Assembly: GCA_040954595.2 (NCBI GenBank)
Contig: CM082576.2
Coordinates: 13,640,001 to 13,704,000, forward strand
DNA from: Balanoglossus misakiensis
Lineage: Eukaryota > Hemichordata
Length of the DNA: 64,000 nt
Direction: 5' to 3'
Shown here one piece after another: positions 39,248 through 62,100 of this stretch. Positions within the stretch are counted from its first letter, which is position 1; each line of letters opens with the position of its first letter. The position numbers were made by a program, and so were the translations under genes. A model generated the notes under the pieces. That model saw only the letters and a list, made by a program, of their open reading frames with translations, ran no database searches and was not told the origin of the DNA.

Positions 39248-41089
39248 CACGAGTGCTGTCATATTATAATATTCAAATTGCCTTGCAAATAAGAAAGGAT
39301 AGCATAAGTGACGGCCATGTACCTCTAAAAAGTAGTTTTCAAAAGAAAAATGGCAATTTTAACAATATATTTATAATTTTTACCAATCATCTGATTTTAG
39401 CCTGTAAATAGAGACATTGCACAAAAGACTGAAAGGAAAAAGGCACACTAGCAAAACACTGTTGTTAAATAGACAAGACGAGCTGTGATAATTACCGATA
39501 ATTGTGAGATTTGCTCTCTGACTTTGTGGTGACGCCTGAATGTTTGAGCACTGCCATAATCCTTCATCCTCGGTCAAATTGACGTTTTCAATCTGAAGAT
39601 TGTACTCGCCAACCAGTGGATTTCCTTCAATGCTGCATCTTTTCCGAAATATCTCCATGCCATCCGAGACAAGCATCGGTACTGGCCTTACTGATGTCCA
39701 GTTCACGTGGTACCATGCTGCCATGGTTGAGTGTGTCGGCAAGTTAAATTGGCAGTACAAAATAGTCGTTTCATTCTCCTCGCACTGCGTGTCCTCTGGA
39801 ATTGTCATCCATGTGACAGATCCTGGGAAAAATACATGTTAGACGTGTTATAAGTCAACCGAGTCAGGAGATCAACACGATCGGTCGGGTCCAACTATCC
39901 GCCCCTTGATCAGTCTATGCGACACTCTATTCTACTCGAGTCTGTATCTAGTCCTATATTTTTATTATGGTGAAAGGGGTTACTAAATTTCTCAACGTCA
40001 ACACCCTATTGCAGTACTCAGGAGCGAACAGGGGATTGGAACATCGGAATAAAGTATTTCCTGTAACAGAATTACTTGTCTTTGCCGCAGTTCATACACC
40101 CGTCATGACTGTGAATAGTCAGTTGTCTGTTCATGTCTGTAAACATAAACTGAAACACTACTAAGTTGAATAAATACTGATAAAGACCTGGATAATTAAC
40201 ATACTTGATTCAATCAGTATAAAAGTTTCGTACTTACCCATTACACAGCATACAAGAGAGAACATCAGAGAGGATAAAATGGCGAGGGTGTTGCCACTCA
40301 TAATGAAGATACTCTTCCTTTAAATTCGTCTTAAAACTAGAAAACAATGTGCCAACGGGTGAAACAACTTGCCTCTCAAAGCTGCTCAAATCACAACTCT
40401 TTGCGAACGAGTTCAATTGCAATCGTGTATTCTTGTAATTGTTAGAACATTGTTGTGGTGCACTTCTATTGTTCTGCTATTGCCTGTCTGTAGTCTTCAC
40501 CCGGCCCCTGCCCTAACTTCATTGGTAACAAAAATCTAAATCTTGAATCTAATATCACTCCGCCCACTTTGACAGTTTTATGCTGTTTTCATTGCGCGCA
40601 TGCCCAGTCAGGTTTTTTTACACATAAGGATATGTTTGATAATCAACGCGATACTGAGCTCTATACTTTCGAGATCAACATCAGACGTCACTTTTTGGTC
40701 TTTGCAAGAAACACTTCTTTTTGGGGATTTGTACATTCAAGTTTTGCTACGTCATCCATAGTAAAATAGGACGAAGCCTATGCATGAAGATGAGATGAAT
40801 CGATCTTTTCCAACAACACACGTCCAAAGTTAAGTAATTGGCTACGAAAATGTAAAGATTTATAAGTTCCTACTTGGAGAAATCTTAAATGTTTAAATGT
40901 GCTAAACCTAAAATTATTGAGCAACTATTCAGACGTCTATATATTTTGTATTTGGTGTGTGTGTTTTGTTGTTTTTGCTGGGCTCTCATTGTTGTTATCG
41001 TGGAGCTGATCATGTGAAATATTTGCCCTATGGATTTTGGAATCTAGGTGTTTTTTGGCACAATCGCTATGAATCGCGGGTAAACATCT

Positions 41090-42130
41090 TCTCTCGAAAT
41101 GGCATAGAACAAGGTTTGATATTACTGTGGAAGAGTTTTTAGAAAACTTTGCCCCTTCCCCGGAAGATTTAAATAGCGATGCTGAAGAGATTCTAAATAG
41201 TCATATTACAACTCAAGAAATCGTCTGTGCACTGAATAAGTTAAAAGCTGGTAAATCCCCGGGTCCGGATGGTATCCCCAATGAATTTTATCGAAATGCA
41301 AAACAAAGTCTAATCACGGTACTTGATTTCACGTTCAATGCCATTTTTGACTCTGGTGTTTTTCCAAGCGAGTGGAATAAGGGAATAATTGTACCACTTC
41401 ATAAGAAGGGTAGTTTACATGACCCAAACAATTTCAGAGGCATCACTTTATTGAATTGTCTAAGCAAGATTTTTACTTTTATACTAAATCAGAGACTTGT
41501 AAAATGGGCTGAAATGCAAGGTTGTATCACTGAATGTCAAGCTGGTTTCAGACGTGGTTTTAGCGCTGTTGATAATATCTTTGTTCTTCACATTATGGTA
41601 CAGAAATACATGTACATGTATCTTTCTAGATCAAAAGGTCGTTTCTATTGTTTGTTTGTAGATTTCAGTAAAGCTTTTGATTCAGTAAATCACAATCTCT
41701 TGTTATACAGACTTTGTCTAGAGGGTGTCATGGGCAAAATGTATAATATTCTTAAATCCATTTATAAAGAAGTTAAATCTTGTGTCAAGAGTCGAAATGG
41801 AGTAACCGATTTCTTTAATTGCTCTGTCGGAGTTCGACAAGGGTGTATGTTGAGTCCTTTTCTTTTTTCTCTGTTCATCAATGAATTAAATAATATGTTA
41901 GTAAATTCGGGTAATCATGGTATTCAAATCACTCAAGAACTTTACGACCTATTTGCACTTCTTTATGCTGATGATGTTACAATTTTTAGTGATACGCCAG
42001 TTGGGCTACAAAGACTGATTAGAGTACTGGAATGTTTCTGTCATAAATGGAAACTATCTGTAAATATGGAAAAGTCACAAATAATTGTTTTTCGTAGAGG
42101 GGGTGTTTTAAAGAAATGTGAAAAATGGTT
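41090..42130 (+). mobile_element. Non-LTR retrotransposon fragment, reverse transcriptase domain
   Basis: An uninterrupted frame encodes most of a LINE reverse transcriptase: LNKLKAGKSPGPDGIPNEFY, GIIVPLHKKGSLHDPNNFRG, FVDFSKAFDSVNH, GVRQGCMLSPFLFSLFINEL and the catalytic YADD in ALLYADDVTIFSD. The endonuclease upstream and the C-terminal region downstream are absent, so this is a fragment cut on both sides; the frame ends in unrelated sequence near 42130. The intact frame implies fairly recent arrival. The motif style is CR1/Jockey/RTE-like; I cannot fix the clade. It sits just 5' of the pseudokinase receptor's first visible exon. Confidence 0.9.
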
Positions 42131-42532
42131 TTATAATAGTTGCCACCAAGTATGCTAATTTCACCCAAATATGCTAATTTTCACCTGAGAGGTCTTATAT
42201 CCGCAACCAAATACCCGAGCGCACCGTTTATAACCTCATTATAATATAATTTTGCTTGATAAAGATGAACAATTTCATTTTTTCAAATCCGTTGTTTGGT
42301 TTGGGATAAATCGTGCTAGTTCTAGGGCCTCGTCGCGCACTGTTCCAGAACGCGCAAGCTGAGCTCGTGCAAACGCGTTCTAGAATCTCTAAAATCACGC
42401 GATTTTATGCCACCGCCAATAGAATGTGGAAAGTGCGTTCTATTCAGGCGCGTTCTCTTCTACGTGTTCTATTTCGGTTACTTTTTAAAAAAGTATTCAC
42501 TGTTCAGGGTCCAGGTACTAGGTCTTCTTGTA

Positions 42533-42594
42533 GAGAATATAAACCCCGGCTCCAGCCAATCAGCGAGCTGGATTCACGCCAAGCATATTATAAT
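42533..42594. repeat. Dispersed repeat copy 2 (ggctccagccaatcagcgag)
   Basis: Near-identical to the repeat at 38521-38590 (aaacccc-ggctccagccaatcagcgag-ctggattcacgccaagcatatt). It is in the same orientation in the window, upstream of the plus-strand receptor, whereas copy 1 lies in an intron of the minus-strand receptor. Confidence 0.75.
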
Positions 42595-42814
42595 GATCAA
42601 TCAATGATAAACACGTATAATTGCATGTTGCTTTTGAAATCAGGGATCTACATGTGCTTAACGGAAATAAATTCCCTATTCTTGTGCACAGAGTTGTTTT
42701 ACTAAAAAAAACCCACCTGCGGACAGTTATATATTTACAAAATACCTATACCTGATTGATATGACATTATCAGTCTAACTTCAGATTTTTCGCAAATTGA
42801 TATTCTACATTTAG

Positions 42815-53481
<10,667 letters not shown>

Positions 53482-53589
53482 AACAAACGTACTTATGAAT
53501 AAACAATACAAGCCTCATTATCACCATGGAAATGTTCACAAGGCTATTTGCACATACATGTATGTCGATGTTCGTTTGCGTGTGTCTTT

Positions 53590-54160
53590 TTACTCACCGA
53601 TACTCAAGAATGACGGAACAGAGATTCAAGCGAATTTCGGAACTCAAGTACACGTTTAACACAGCAAGGTTTGGTTAACTTTTCTTCTGATATGTATGTT
53701 TCTGAAGACGAAGTAATTTCTGCTATACATAAGTTACCTGACGATAAGACAGCTGGCATTGACAATATTTCAGCTGAGCACCTCAAACTCTCAGACTCCT
53801 CTATTTTACCCATTTTGACTTGTTGTATTACTGCTATGATTGTTCATGGTTACCTGCAAACTGAGGCTATCAAAGTTATTTTAGTTCCAATTATTAAGGA
53901 TAAAACTAAGCTTTGTAGTGGTGCCAGTAACTACCGGCCGATAGCACTAGCAACTGTTTTCTCTAAAGTTGTTGAGCATATTTTACTTTCTCGTTGTGAG
54001 GAGTTTCTTACCTCTCATTATTTACAATTTGGTTTCAAGCGAGAACATTCAACTGACCTGTGTTTATTTGCATTTAAAGAAATCATTAGCTACTACACCA
54101 GCAATGGGAGACCAGTGTTTACTTGTTTTCTGGATGCTTCAAAATGCATGTCTCATATTA
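53590..54160 (+). mobile_element. Non-LTR retrotransposon fragment, N-terminal half of RT domain
   Basis: The frame encodes SEDEVISAIHKLPDDKTAGI, DNISAEHLK, VILVPIIKDKTK, SNYRPIALATVFSKVVEHIL, FGFKREHSTDLCLFAFKEII and VFTCFLDASK, the fingers/palm start of a LINE reverse transcriptase, then breaks off before the YADD motif. Both ends are lost. It lies about 110 bases after the stop of the pseudokinase receptor and belongs to a different LINE family from the 41-kb fragment (NYRPIA instead of NFRGIT). Confidence 0.87.
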
Positions 54161-54340
54161 AATTCTGCTGAGGGAGTGCTTAAAAAATAGCCTTACAAGG
54201 AAGCGGGGGAGTTCGAAACCCTACAATCGGCCAACAAACACATTCTTCACTTGTTTCGAAAAGTTTAATTTCTATTCTAATATTACTATACACTAAGAGG
54301 GTCTTTTTCACCAGATTATACCATAGTCACCACCTAAGAT

Positions 54341-54468
54341 GGTTGCCCGACAAAAACTCCTAAATTACTTAATATAATAAATAAAATTCCAAAGTTGTCC
54401 CAATGGTTGCCCGACAAAAACTCTTAAATTACATAATATAATAAATACAATTCCAAAGTTGTCCCAAT
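54341..54468. repeat. 64-bp tandem duplication
   Basis: Two adjacent copies of a 64-base unit beginning ggttgcccgacaaaaactc and ending aaagttgtcccaat (54341-54404 and 54405-54468), differing at only a few positions. Non-coding. Confidence 0.9.
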
Positions 54469-55654
54469 TTCCAGGACAAGTAATTCAAACAATTAAATGA
54501 TTTCCGATCCTTCGCATTAAAGTCTCTCGCCATGAAACATTAGAAAAAAAAGGGTATTGTCTTTCATACTTTCTGAGGTGTTACGATATATACAAGCTGG
54601 AATTTTTAATCAAAGAAGAGAATTGTAATTTTAATTGAGATCTGTAATTGTGAAAGAGTCTATATTCATTTATGTATAAAGGTCAAAAATTATTGTGTAA
54701 GATTTAAATGTCAACGTTAACAGGTTACTAGCAATTGTTTTTGATCACTTAGATTTGTTCGTGATCGTCGAAGTGATAAACAATTCAAGGATTGACATTT
54801 TATTTACAATTTCTGCCAATGACTGACAACCAATCAGAAGAATATGCTGTGTTGTACTTTTATAATAGAGCGATATTAATGATTATTCAATTTTGCTTCT
54901 TTCGAGTGCTTTATAAACTCTATAAATTCTTATCTTATGACATGCCAATACACTTACAGATAGCCGTGTGTTGTAACGCCTCTTCCTGTAGCAATAAAGT
55001 CTACTGACCTCCACTTTGTGTTTCAACGAGTCTCTACTTTGGTAAGATCTCTACGTATCTCTTTGCAACCGCAATGTAAGATTTCCCAGCAGTAACAGAG
55101 GTAGATGCTCGGTGTAAGAAATAAACAGACTACGGCAAAATTGTGGTAAAAACGACGCTTTCCTTTCTAGATAAACAACATGACGTCATCATTGAAGCCG
55201 ATGTCTTGTTACCCTTCACAGAAAGAAGCCACCCATCACAAAAGTTGTTTATTGTATGTGTGAAACGGGAAACGATGCGCGTGCATCTGCCCAGTTGGCA
55301 CGCTTTTCTTCAGACAACTGTAATGTAATGTCCGAGTTTTGGGGTTGCTTTGGCGGGTGCTACACCCCATATAATTGTTGAAAACGTGTTGAAGTAGTTT
55401 ATGTTGCTGTTTCCTATTTTTCTATGGACTTTGTGACTGCAGTGCACTGCTCGTTTTCCGTTTTATTGGCCTGGAAAATCACTGCGTTGCTACTGCACTG
55501 CACTAGCTATAAGCGATCTTCGATTTTTTGTGGAGATAGAACCCGTTTCATCCAGATAGCACTACTCTGTTGTCTCGAATACTGTTATCGCTTTCAAAAC
55601 AATGATTATTTATTCTTTCCTTGCCGATAAACAGTTTGTTTGATAAGAGTTGCT
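54469..55654. other. Gene-free stretch
   Basis: AT-rich sequence with no recognisable coding exon, no clear inverted ends, and only short open frames (up to 71 codons) without domains. Confidence 0.5.
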
Positions 55655-56330
55655 GGGGTTACACGTGAATAATTTTAAACCTGAGTTGATCGGATTTGTC
55701 GCTCTGTAAACATTCCTTATCAGCGACTTAGGAGAACGCTCGTTTACACGTCAATTTACAAGCTCTAAATTTAGTTCGGGTCAAGCGCCCTCAGCAGTAT
55801 TCACTGGGCTAACTCAACTTAACCACAATCGCCAAAACGACGGTTGTGGTCGGAAACAGTTTTGTATTGGTTTCGCAACCGTTTGATTTTGTTGTGACAT
55901 TGCTCCGCGGTTCTGTCGAGTCCCTTCTCCCTGGCCTTGGCAGCGATGACCTCATACACTCGCCTATCCCTCGACGTGCCGTCCATCATACGGATAACGT
56001 TTTCGTCTTTCCAGATTGAAATCAGTAGTTTGACTTCGTCATCTGACCAATTGTTGCCGCGATCGCGGGAGCATTTTGCTTGAACGCTGTCCATCGTGGT
56101 AATGACCGCGAGCCGGAAGACAAGATTTAGTGCGGTGTTTAGTTCGGCGATCGGGTCACACGTGTGAAGAGGTCATTGTTTAAGACGGCGCACCGTACCT
56201 GAACCACCCCTCCGACTCCGGATTATTTTAATGCGGTGTTAGTCCGGAGTTGTCTGGTCACACGTCAAACTGACACCGGGTTAAATTTAATCCGGTGTCA
56301 GGTCCGGAGTAAACAGGCACGTGTAACCCC
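55655..56330 (-). mobile_element. DNA transposon derivative with 13-bp TIRs carrying a Myb/SANT ORF
   Basis: ggggttacacgtg at 55655-55667 is exactly inverted at 56318-56330. Between the ends lie the Myb/SANT-like ORF (55819-56094, minus) and a GC-rich subterminal zone with ccggagt/ccggtgt motifs, including the palindrome tgacaccgg...ccggtgtca. PIF/Harbinger elements pair a transposase with a separate Myb-like protein, so this looks like a Harbinger derivative that kept the Myb ORF and lost the transposase. A 3-bp target duplication is not evident. Confidence 0.65.
55819..56094 (-). CDS. Small Myb/SANT-like (trihelix) DNA-binding protein
   Basis: A 91-residue single-exon frame. Residues about 13-85 match the Myb_DNA-bind_4 (trihelix/MADF-like) pattern: NNWSDDEVKLLISIWKDENV, RDRRVYEVIAAKAREKGLDR and TAEQCHNKIKRLRNQYKTVS, with the spaced aromatic and Trp residues of the three-helix fold. 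Such domains occur in Harbinger transposon accessory proteins and in host genes derived from them. It lies within a pair of 13-bp inverted repeats. The frame is intact but ends soon after the domain (FGDCG), shorter than typical accessory proteins, so it may be a truncated transposon gene. Expression unknown. Confidence 0.75.
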   Translation of the reverse strand: MDSVQAKCSRDRGNNWSDDEVKLLISIWKDENVIRMMDGTSRDRRVYEVIAAKAREKGLDRTAEQCHNKIKRLRNQYKTVSDHNRRFGDCG

Positions 56331-57637
56331 CCCTACTACACGTCCAAGCTTCGGACTAATCTCTTGCCGTTGCCTTGTAAACACAATCCCGATGTAATGA
56401 CCCGCCCATGTTTGCAGAGGAAATAGATTATGTCACATAGCGGGAGTGCCTGGGCGTGTTTACCTCAGAATCGGCGAAGTTTTTCAGCTTAATTTCCGTC
56501 GTTGAATTTGATTTCATGTCCGATGCACATTCAAGTTATTTAATTACCCCTTGTCGATATATTTGTGGGGTTTTTTTTACGTCGATACTTTCGAGGCAGG
56601 AGAAGAAATAAGTGTCAACAATGCAAATTGCCGTTTTTCTCGGTTTGCATTTTCGCTGCTTTTGACAACTTCGGACTAAAATAGCTTCGCCCTGCGTTGG
56701 CCGAATTTGCTCAAATTTTGACAGGGAATTGTGTATGATTCATCCAACAAAACGGTAGTTTTGTTTGTCGATAAAGTGTCCCTGGCGGGAATAAACTCTG
56801 ATTCAATACAACTCACCGTGAATTTGATCAAATTTTCTGAAAATCTAACTTTCAAACGCTGTTACTCCTCAATGGAAGCAGATAACGCAAAACAAAATTA
56901 CCGTTTTTTTGCACGTGTACTCTAGTTTCGAATGACATATTAAGATGCATGATGCATGGTCAACTTTTTTACCTATTTTAAATTTCATGACATAATATCA
57001 AAAAATGGTTTTTTTCACCCAAAATCGCCACCATTTCCGGGGATCAATAATATTTGCAACTCAAACAAAAGTTCAAAATCTCAGCTTCCAGAATATATAT
57101 GGTTTATGGGGGTTTTAACTTTGTCTTTGATGAGAAATAGGCCTCTGAAAAAGTCTGGACGGTTTCATGCAGTGCCACCTTAACTGAACAAGTCACATGG
57201 AAGGGTTTTGCCAAACACAGTCTGTCGATAGAGGGCGCCGTGTCTCAAAACAGTACGCACCCACCGAGCTTTGCATTTCTGACGGTCTCGTGGGTCTGTT
57301 CATGTCATGTCCCAATCGTGTCTGCTTTGGACACGAGTCTTTTATCATTGTCATGGTGATATAAGTGATGCCGAGGCCATAAATTTTGCCAAAAAGCAGT
57401 GAAGGTTACTGTGCAGCTTCGCTTGCAGCGGGGCTTGCAGACAGACAACAACCATTTTAAATAAAATTATTATTTTCAGCAAGGAGTTATTGTTATATGC
57501 ATATGTCTATGCATATATCAATAATTCATACCTGCATGGGCGCAACTGCCCCATTTCAGGATAAAGTTAAATAGAGCGAGAAAGAAGGCAATTTGCGTTA
57601 TGACTATTTAATGGCAAAGTTTAAAAAGGCAAACAAA
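56331..57637. other. Gene-free stretch
   Basis: No domain-bearing frame. A segment ending near 57182 with ttcatgcagtgccaccttaa looks like a repeat terminus, but I could not find its partner end. Confidence 0.45.
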
Positions 57638-58148
57638 TTAAAGGCACGTAAGCTGCAACTGGATAAAAAATTAAAGTTTTAAATAATCTCATATATGCTT
57701 TTAATTATGTCTATTAAATGCTATTTCATGATAATATATCAAGCTCAACACTTATTTATGACAAAATGGCCAAAAATTAAAGAAAAACGTAAATTCCTGC
57801 AATTTTAAAAAAGTGCAATATTGCAATGAAAAATGAAAATCTGATGTCTCAGTGGTGTACATTTTCTTCCATGAGCTCAAGTGGATGAGATCATGTTTTG
57901 TTTATGATGTTTCACAACCGGAAATGCAACATTTTCATTGTTTCTTGCATTTTCCCACGGTGGCGGCCATAATCGCTTGCGGCAAAGGTTTATTATTTAT
58001 CTGGTTAAAACTTGCATATGCACTCATATTTAGGGTTTATAATGCTTGTGTATTGTTCACTACCTTCATCTGCATGGACTAATGGTAGTGCAGTTTGAAA
58101 CAAAAATTATGAAAATTATCCCAAAAGTTACAGCTTACGTGCCTTTAA
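57638..58148. mobile_element. 511-bp MITE-like element with 23-bp TIRs
   Basis: The left end ttaaaggcacgtaagctgca (57638-57660) is inverted at 58126-58148 with 22 of 23 matches. The interior is AT-rich; its 76-codon frame has no domain. Both ends finish in TTAA, compatible with a TTAA target site (piggyBac-like), which is inference. Confidence 0.8.
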
Positions 58149-59171
58149 GAGAACCGGTGGATTCTACGTGGTATGGCCGTAGGCTAAGAGTCCATGAATT
58201 TCTTAGACTATAAACCCAACGGAAACTGACACTAAAATGTCACACACAGCAAGATGATATAGATCAGTGCTAAGAAGCGTACAAGATGAAAGTTCGTGGC
58301 TCCATAAACTGTCGTCACTATCCTCTACTCTGTCAGATCCCGACAGACGATTCCCAGCGGGGAGTCAGGTTTTCTGAATCTATGATGTCAAATTCACACA
58401 ACTTCAGTATTACCAAGAATGTGGACAACATCAGCGGTCTATGTTAAGATTTATAAAGGACAGGGTACCTGGGTTCAGGATACCGCCAATTATAGCAATA
58501 ACTGGCTTGTCTGTGATCATACAGAAAATCGATTATAACTGTGTACATTTGGCAAGATTTTTTAATGAATGAATTCACTAGCATCTACTCTGTCAGATCT
58601 CCGACTACATGTATACGGTACCTCTCGGGTGACGATTCCAAGCGTTACATTTTGCAATAATTCTAAATATCATTCAGAACTGTTTATATAAGGAGACCAC
58701 TGTGTATAATTATTTTATTTATCAAAACTATTCACCCGTATACAAAACGAGATTCAATTTTAAATCATTCCACGTGTACATGCATGCGTATGTATCATTT
58801 TATGTCCAGAACAAGAAAGTCTCATGTACGTATACAGATAACAGTGGTTTTGAAAATGCTATAATCTGGTAACCACCACCAACGGGTATATGTATTGATT
58901 TGGGGTTGGCTTAATATATAAACCCATACGAGCAATACCAATCCAGTATATACCAGGAATCTTATATGGGAAAACATTTAACTCAATGTGTGCTAATGAC
59001 CTAATTATATATAACAAACATACAACCGCAAACGTCAACTCTGGCAAACTTCTTAGCAACTGCAAACTGAACGACTTTTCTTGACACCTCGCGCATGAAT
59101 GATGTACATGTATGTGCATTACAGTACACATCCGAGATGAATTCGATGTCATTATTATTTGTATGTTTGAG

Positions 59172-62100
59172 CTAATTACCACTTGTGGTTACGAGTACGA
59201 TTAGAAGTATAATCCGGATTACGCCAATGACAGTAGCGACCATTGACCAGATGTACGAGAACCTGGTGCAACGATCAGCTCTTTCTTGGCCTTCATAGCT
59301 TCTCCGATATGACATGGCCTGAAATAAACACAGGGATGTGAATTTGACTTTTGGGTAGATTATTCACTGCATGTAAAACCTAGTTGTTCAATTTGAACAA
59401 AGTGGTAGTATGCTAACAACAGCCAAACGTTGAGTTTCGTTTTAATACATTATGAAGTTCTTTTCTGATTAAAACAACCAAAGTCAGAATACTCAAACTA
59501 TTATTTCAATGGAAACCGTCTCGAAGTGAATGCAAAACCACGTGAACGTGGATAATGTAAAGACATTTCATCTCACGGAGTATACACTGTCAAGCCCCTG
59601 ATTCTGCCGCGTCATTGTTCGCAAGAACGAGTCGTTTGTCACGTGACGCGACACAAAGGAAAAAGGGGAAAGCAATATTTACCAAAGCCGAATACACGAT
59701 AGCCACGATACCAAAGACCCAACTGAAGAACAGGAAGGCGCAGATGGCGTACACCATGGCGCAAGTGTCTTTGGCTGTGATCCTGCCGTCAAATTCTGTG
59801 TGCGTCACGGTAACTCCCGGCTGGCACGTCTGCAGTGTTAAATACAAATTGAATACTTCATTTCAAGTTCCTTCACTCACTACTAAAGGTGATTAAAAGA
59901 AAAGTAAATCAACTAAAGGAAGGTTTCCACGTCATTACAAACTATATTTTTATTGTTGCATTGGTTCTTCCAAGAATGTTCCATAGCACACATGTTGATG
60001 GTCAAAATGTTTGTCTAGGTACATGTATATGTATGTCTGAGTGTTTGTCCATACAGGATTTGCTGGAAAAAATATATTTTAACAAAAAGTTATGAAATAC
60101 AATGTATATGACAAGTAATGTTTGGGTCATGTAAACAAGACAAACCTTTGAAATTCGTTTTTTTTTTGGGGGGGGGCACGCAAAAGTAGTTTTCCAGTAC
60201 AATGTTGAGGTAAAAATGAAAGGCATATAGACGTACCACACCCACGGTATTTTGAACATGGGTACCATACTGGTAATAACCGGCTCCACCAGGTGCGCTG
60301 TATTGTTGGTAAGAATTGGGGTCGGCAGGATATGGTGGTTGGCCAGAATACGGAACTTGGCCGGGAACTGCCGGTTGGCCAAGTGGTTGCTTCTCGGTCA
60401 TGTGTTGGTTGTCTTGCGTTTGCGCATACCCGGTCATCATGCCCTCACTGACTTCGGGGTGGGACACCTGTTGATATGCCGGTGGTGGCGCTGTTTCGTC
60501 TTCAACCGGGTTGTCTGTGCATGTGATAAATAAGTCAATTATGCATACATGTGTTATCTTCAAAGGACCATTATCTCATCATGATCAGTACAAGCAATAA
60601 ATTATATCGGTTTATTGATGATGTATTAAATACATCGATTTGATAAGTCGAGACGCGGAAATACCGTTGCATTATTCGTGATATAATTATAACACGGATG
60701 GAACGCAGCCAAGAAGACCCGATTGTGAATTCACGTTCAACAATCCGTCCGAATGACATGTGGTATTACTCAGTGATCAGAACAGAAACAGAGCTGTGTT
60801 TAGAGGGAATCTACAGATTTAGCAAATAAATTTAAGATTTAATATGAAATACAATAATTGCAGACAATACAACAACAAGTGGTTTCACTTTGCTCAATAG
60901 CTCGTATTTCATTTCTTGGAAAATGTCTGCAACGGCAGCCCGGCGCAGAACGGCACCTGCACCGTTTGTCAATGTCAATGTCAAACTACGCAGCCGTAAA
61001 GAACGCCCGATTTTTCTGGCTGTGATCCAGAAATTCTTACAACCAAAACACAAACGCCTTGCTAGCATGCAGCACTGCAGTATAAAAATCAACGATATCG
61101 ACTCGGAGAGTTAGATAAGATAGATGAAAGAGTTGACATGCATGGTTTTGAACTCAGCGGGAGTAGACATTCAAATGCAACACATCATGTATGTCCCAAA
61201 CACCTAAAAAACGTACCACTGGACACATCGAAAAATTGCCGGGAATTCATCCTGAAAGTGCAATAGACAAGCTCAGCAAAGGTCAATATATGGGCTGGAG
61301 ATTTCTCCACATAGCATGAACGAGTGACCTCAATGGAGTACAGCTCTTTTATAGTTTGGTTTAACTTTGTTGCGAGTTTAGCAATTTTATTGTTATTTAA
61401 ATATTTCTATAATTAGCTTCATCGCAAGTCTGGTGCAAGTGTGCGGTATTTGCATATTCTGTGTTGAAATAAAAACAGGTTTTTATTTTTTGCAGGAAAA
61501 ATCACTTTTCGCGCTGCTTTTCTCAGTGGCATCAGGGAAATGATTGTAGGTAACCTTACCATATGAAAACTTTATTCCAGCTCACATCAAAGAAAAAAAC
61601 TATTTTAAAACGTTTTATGCCAAATTTCAATATGGCGGTATAATAGCGATAAAACATGCGTACGTACTTGTGTACGTACGTTTGTGTGTATGTTTGTTTG
61701 ATATAAATATACTATTAAATGTGAAACGAAAGCCAGAACTGCACGCACACGATATCTGGGCCTATACCCAATTACGGTAGTAACTGTATGACAAGATAGG
61801 GTTCTGGTCTCTCGGCGGAAGGCTATAGAAATGTATGTCGTCACTGACAGGTGACTGTTGACTCATCAGTATCAGCTGACGACGACGTGATGGTCAGCAG
61901 TTCAAAGTACAAAATAGACTGTCAGTGAGGACATGTTTGTTTTGAGGGAAAAAATATGTCATGACTTCAGCCACAGTTGCTTTTTTCGTATATATTGTAC
62001 TTGATTCTCTGTTTTTTACATCTCTGCGTTTTTTGTTCACACTTTCAACTGTGCGTCTATAAGAGTCATTCAAACTTTCCATCCAAAGCGTGGCAAGATA

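Larger units (their letters stand above)
37606..40301 (-). pseudogene. V-type Ig domain membrane receptor with two frame breaks
   Basis: Three exons on the minus strand. Exon 1 (40301-40238) encodes a signal peptide, MSGNTLAILSSLMFSLVCCV, ending in g|gtaagt. Exon 2 (39822-39496) encodes a V-type Ig domain: YCQFNL, WYHVNW, and EDEGLWQCS carrying the second Cys. Exon 3 (38017-37606) encodes a second Ig-like domain (YYIECTVQRAKP ... NNVEVKCVAS), then a TM helix RIFAAFAVIIAIVFDVW and a short tail IMRLRR. Introns are phase 1. Within exon 3 the frame is lost twice: near 37830 (stop directly after ENN, sense resumes at KTVIHQ in another frame) and at the A5 run 37687-37691 (TM helix in a third frame). 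The domain sense continues across both points, so these are single-base indels, either real decay or sequencing error. The tail is too short for signalling motifs, suggesting a partner-dependent receptor. Function unknown. Confidence 0.7.
40302..42814. other. Divergent intergenic/first-intron region between the two Ig receptors
   Basis: The minus-strand receptor starts at 40301 and the plus-strand receptor's first visible exon starts at 42815 with a phase-1 border, so its signal-peptide exon should be here or the gene has lost it. I searched for an ATG-led hydrophobic exon ending in a phase-1 GT and found no convincing one. A LINE reverse-transcriptase fragment fills 41.09-42.13 kb, and a dispersed repeat lies at 42.53 kb. 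The 40.3-41.0 kb part would be the place for a shared promoter, but I see no distinctive element. Confidence 0.5.

Noticed and set aside
40957-41142. MCVLLFLLG frame as the missing signal-peptide exon of the pseudokinase receptor
   Set aside because: It starts at GTG, not ATG, and no phase-1 donor follows a plausible cleavage site.
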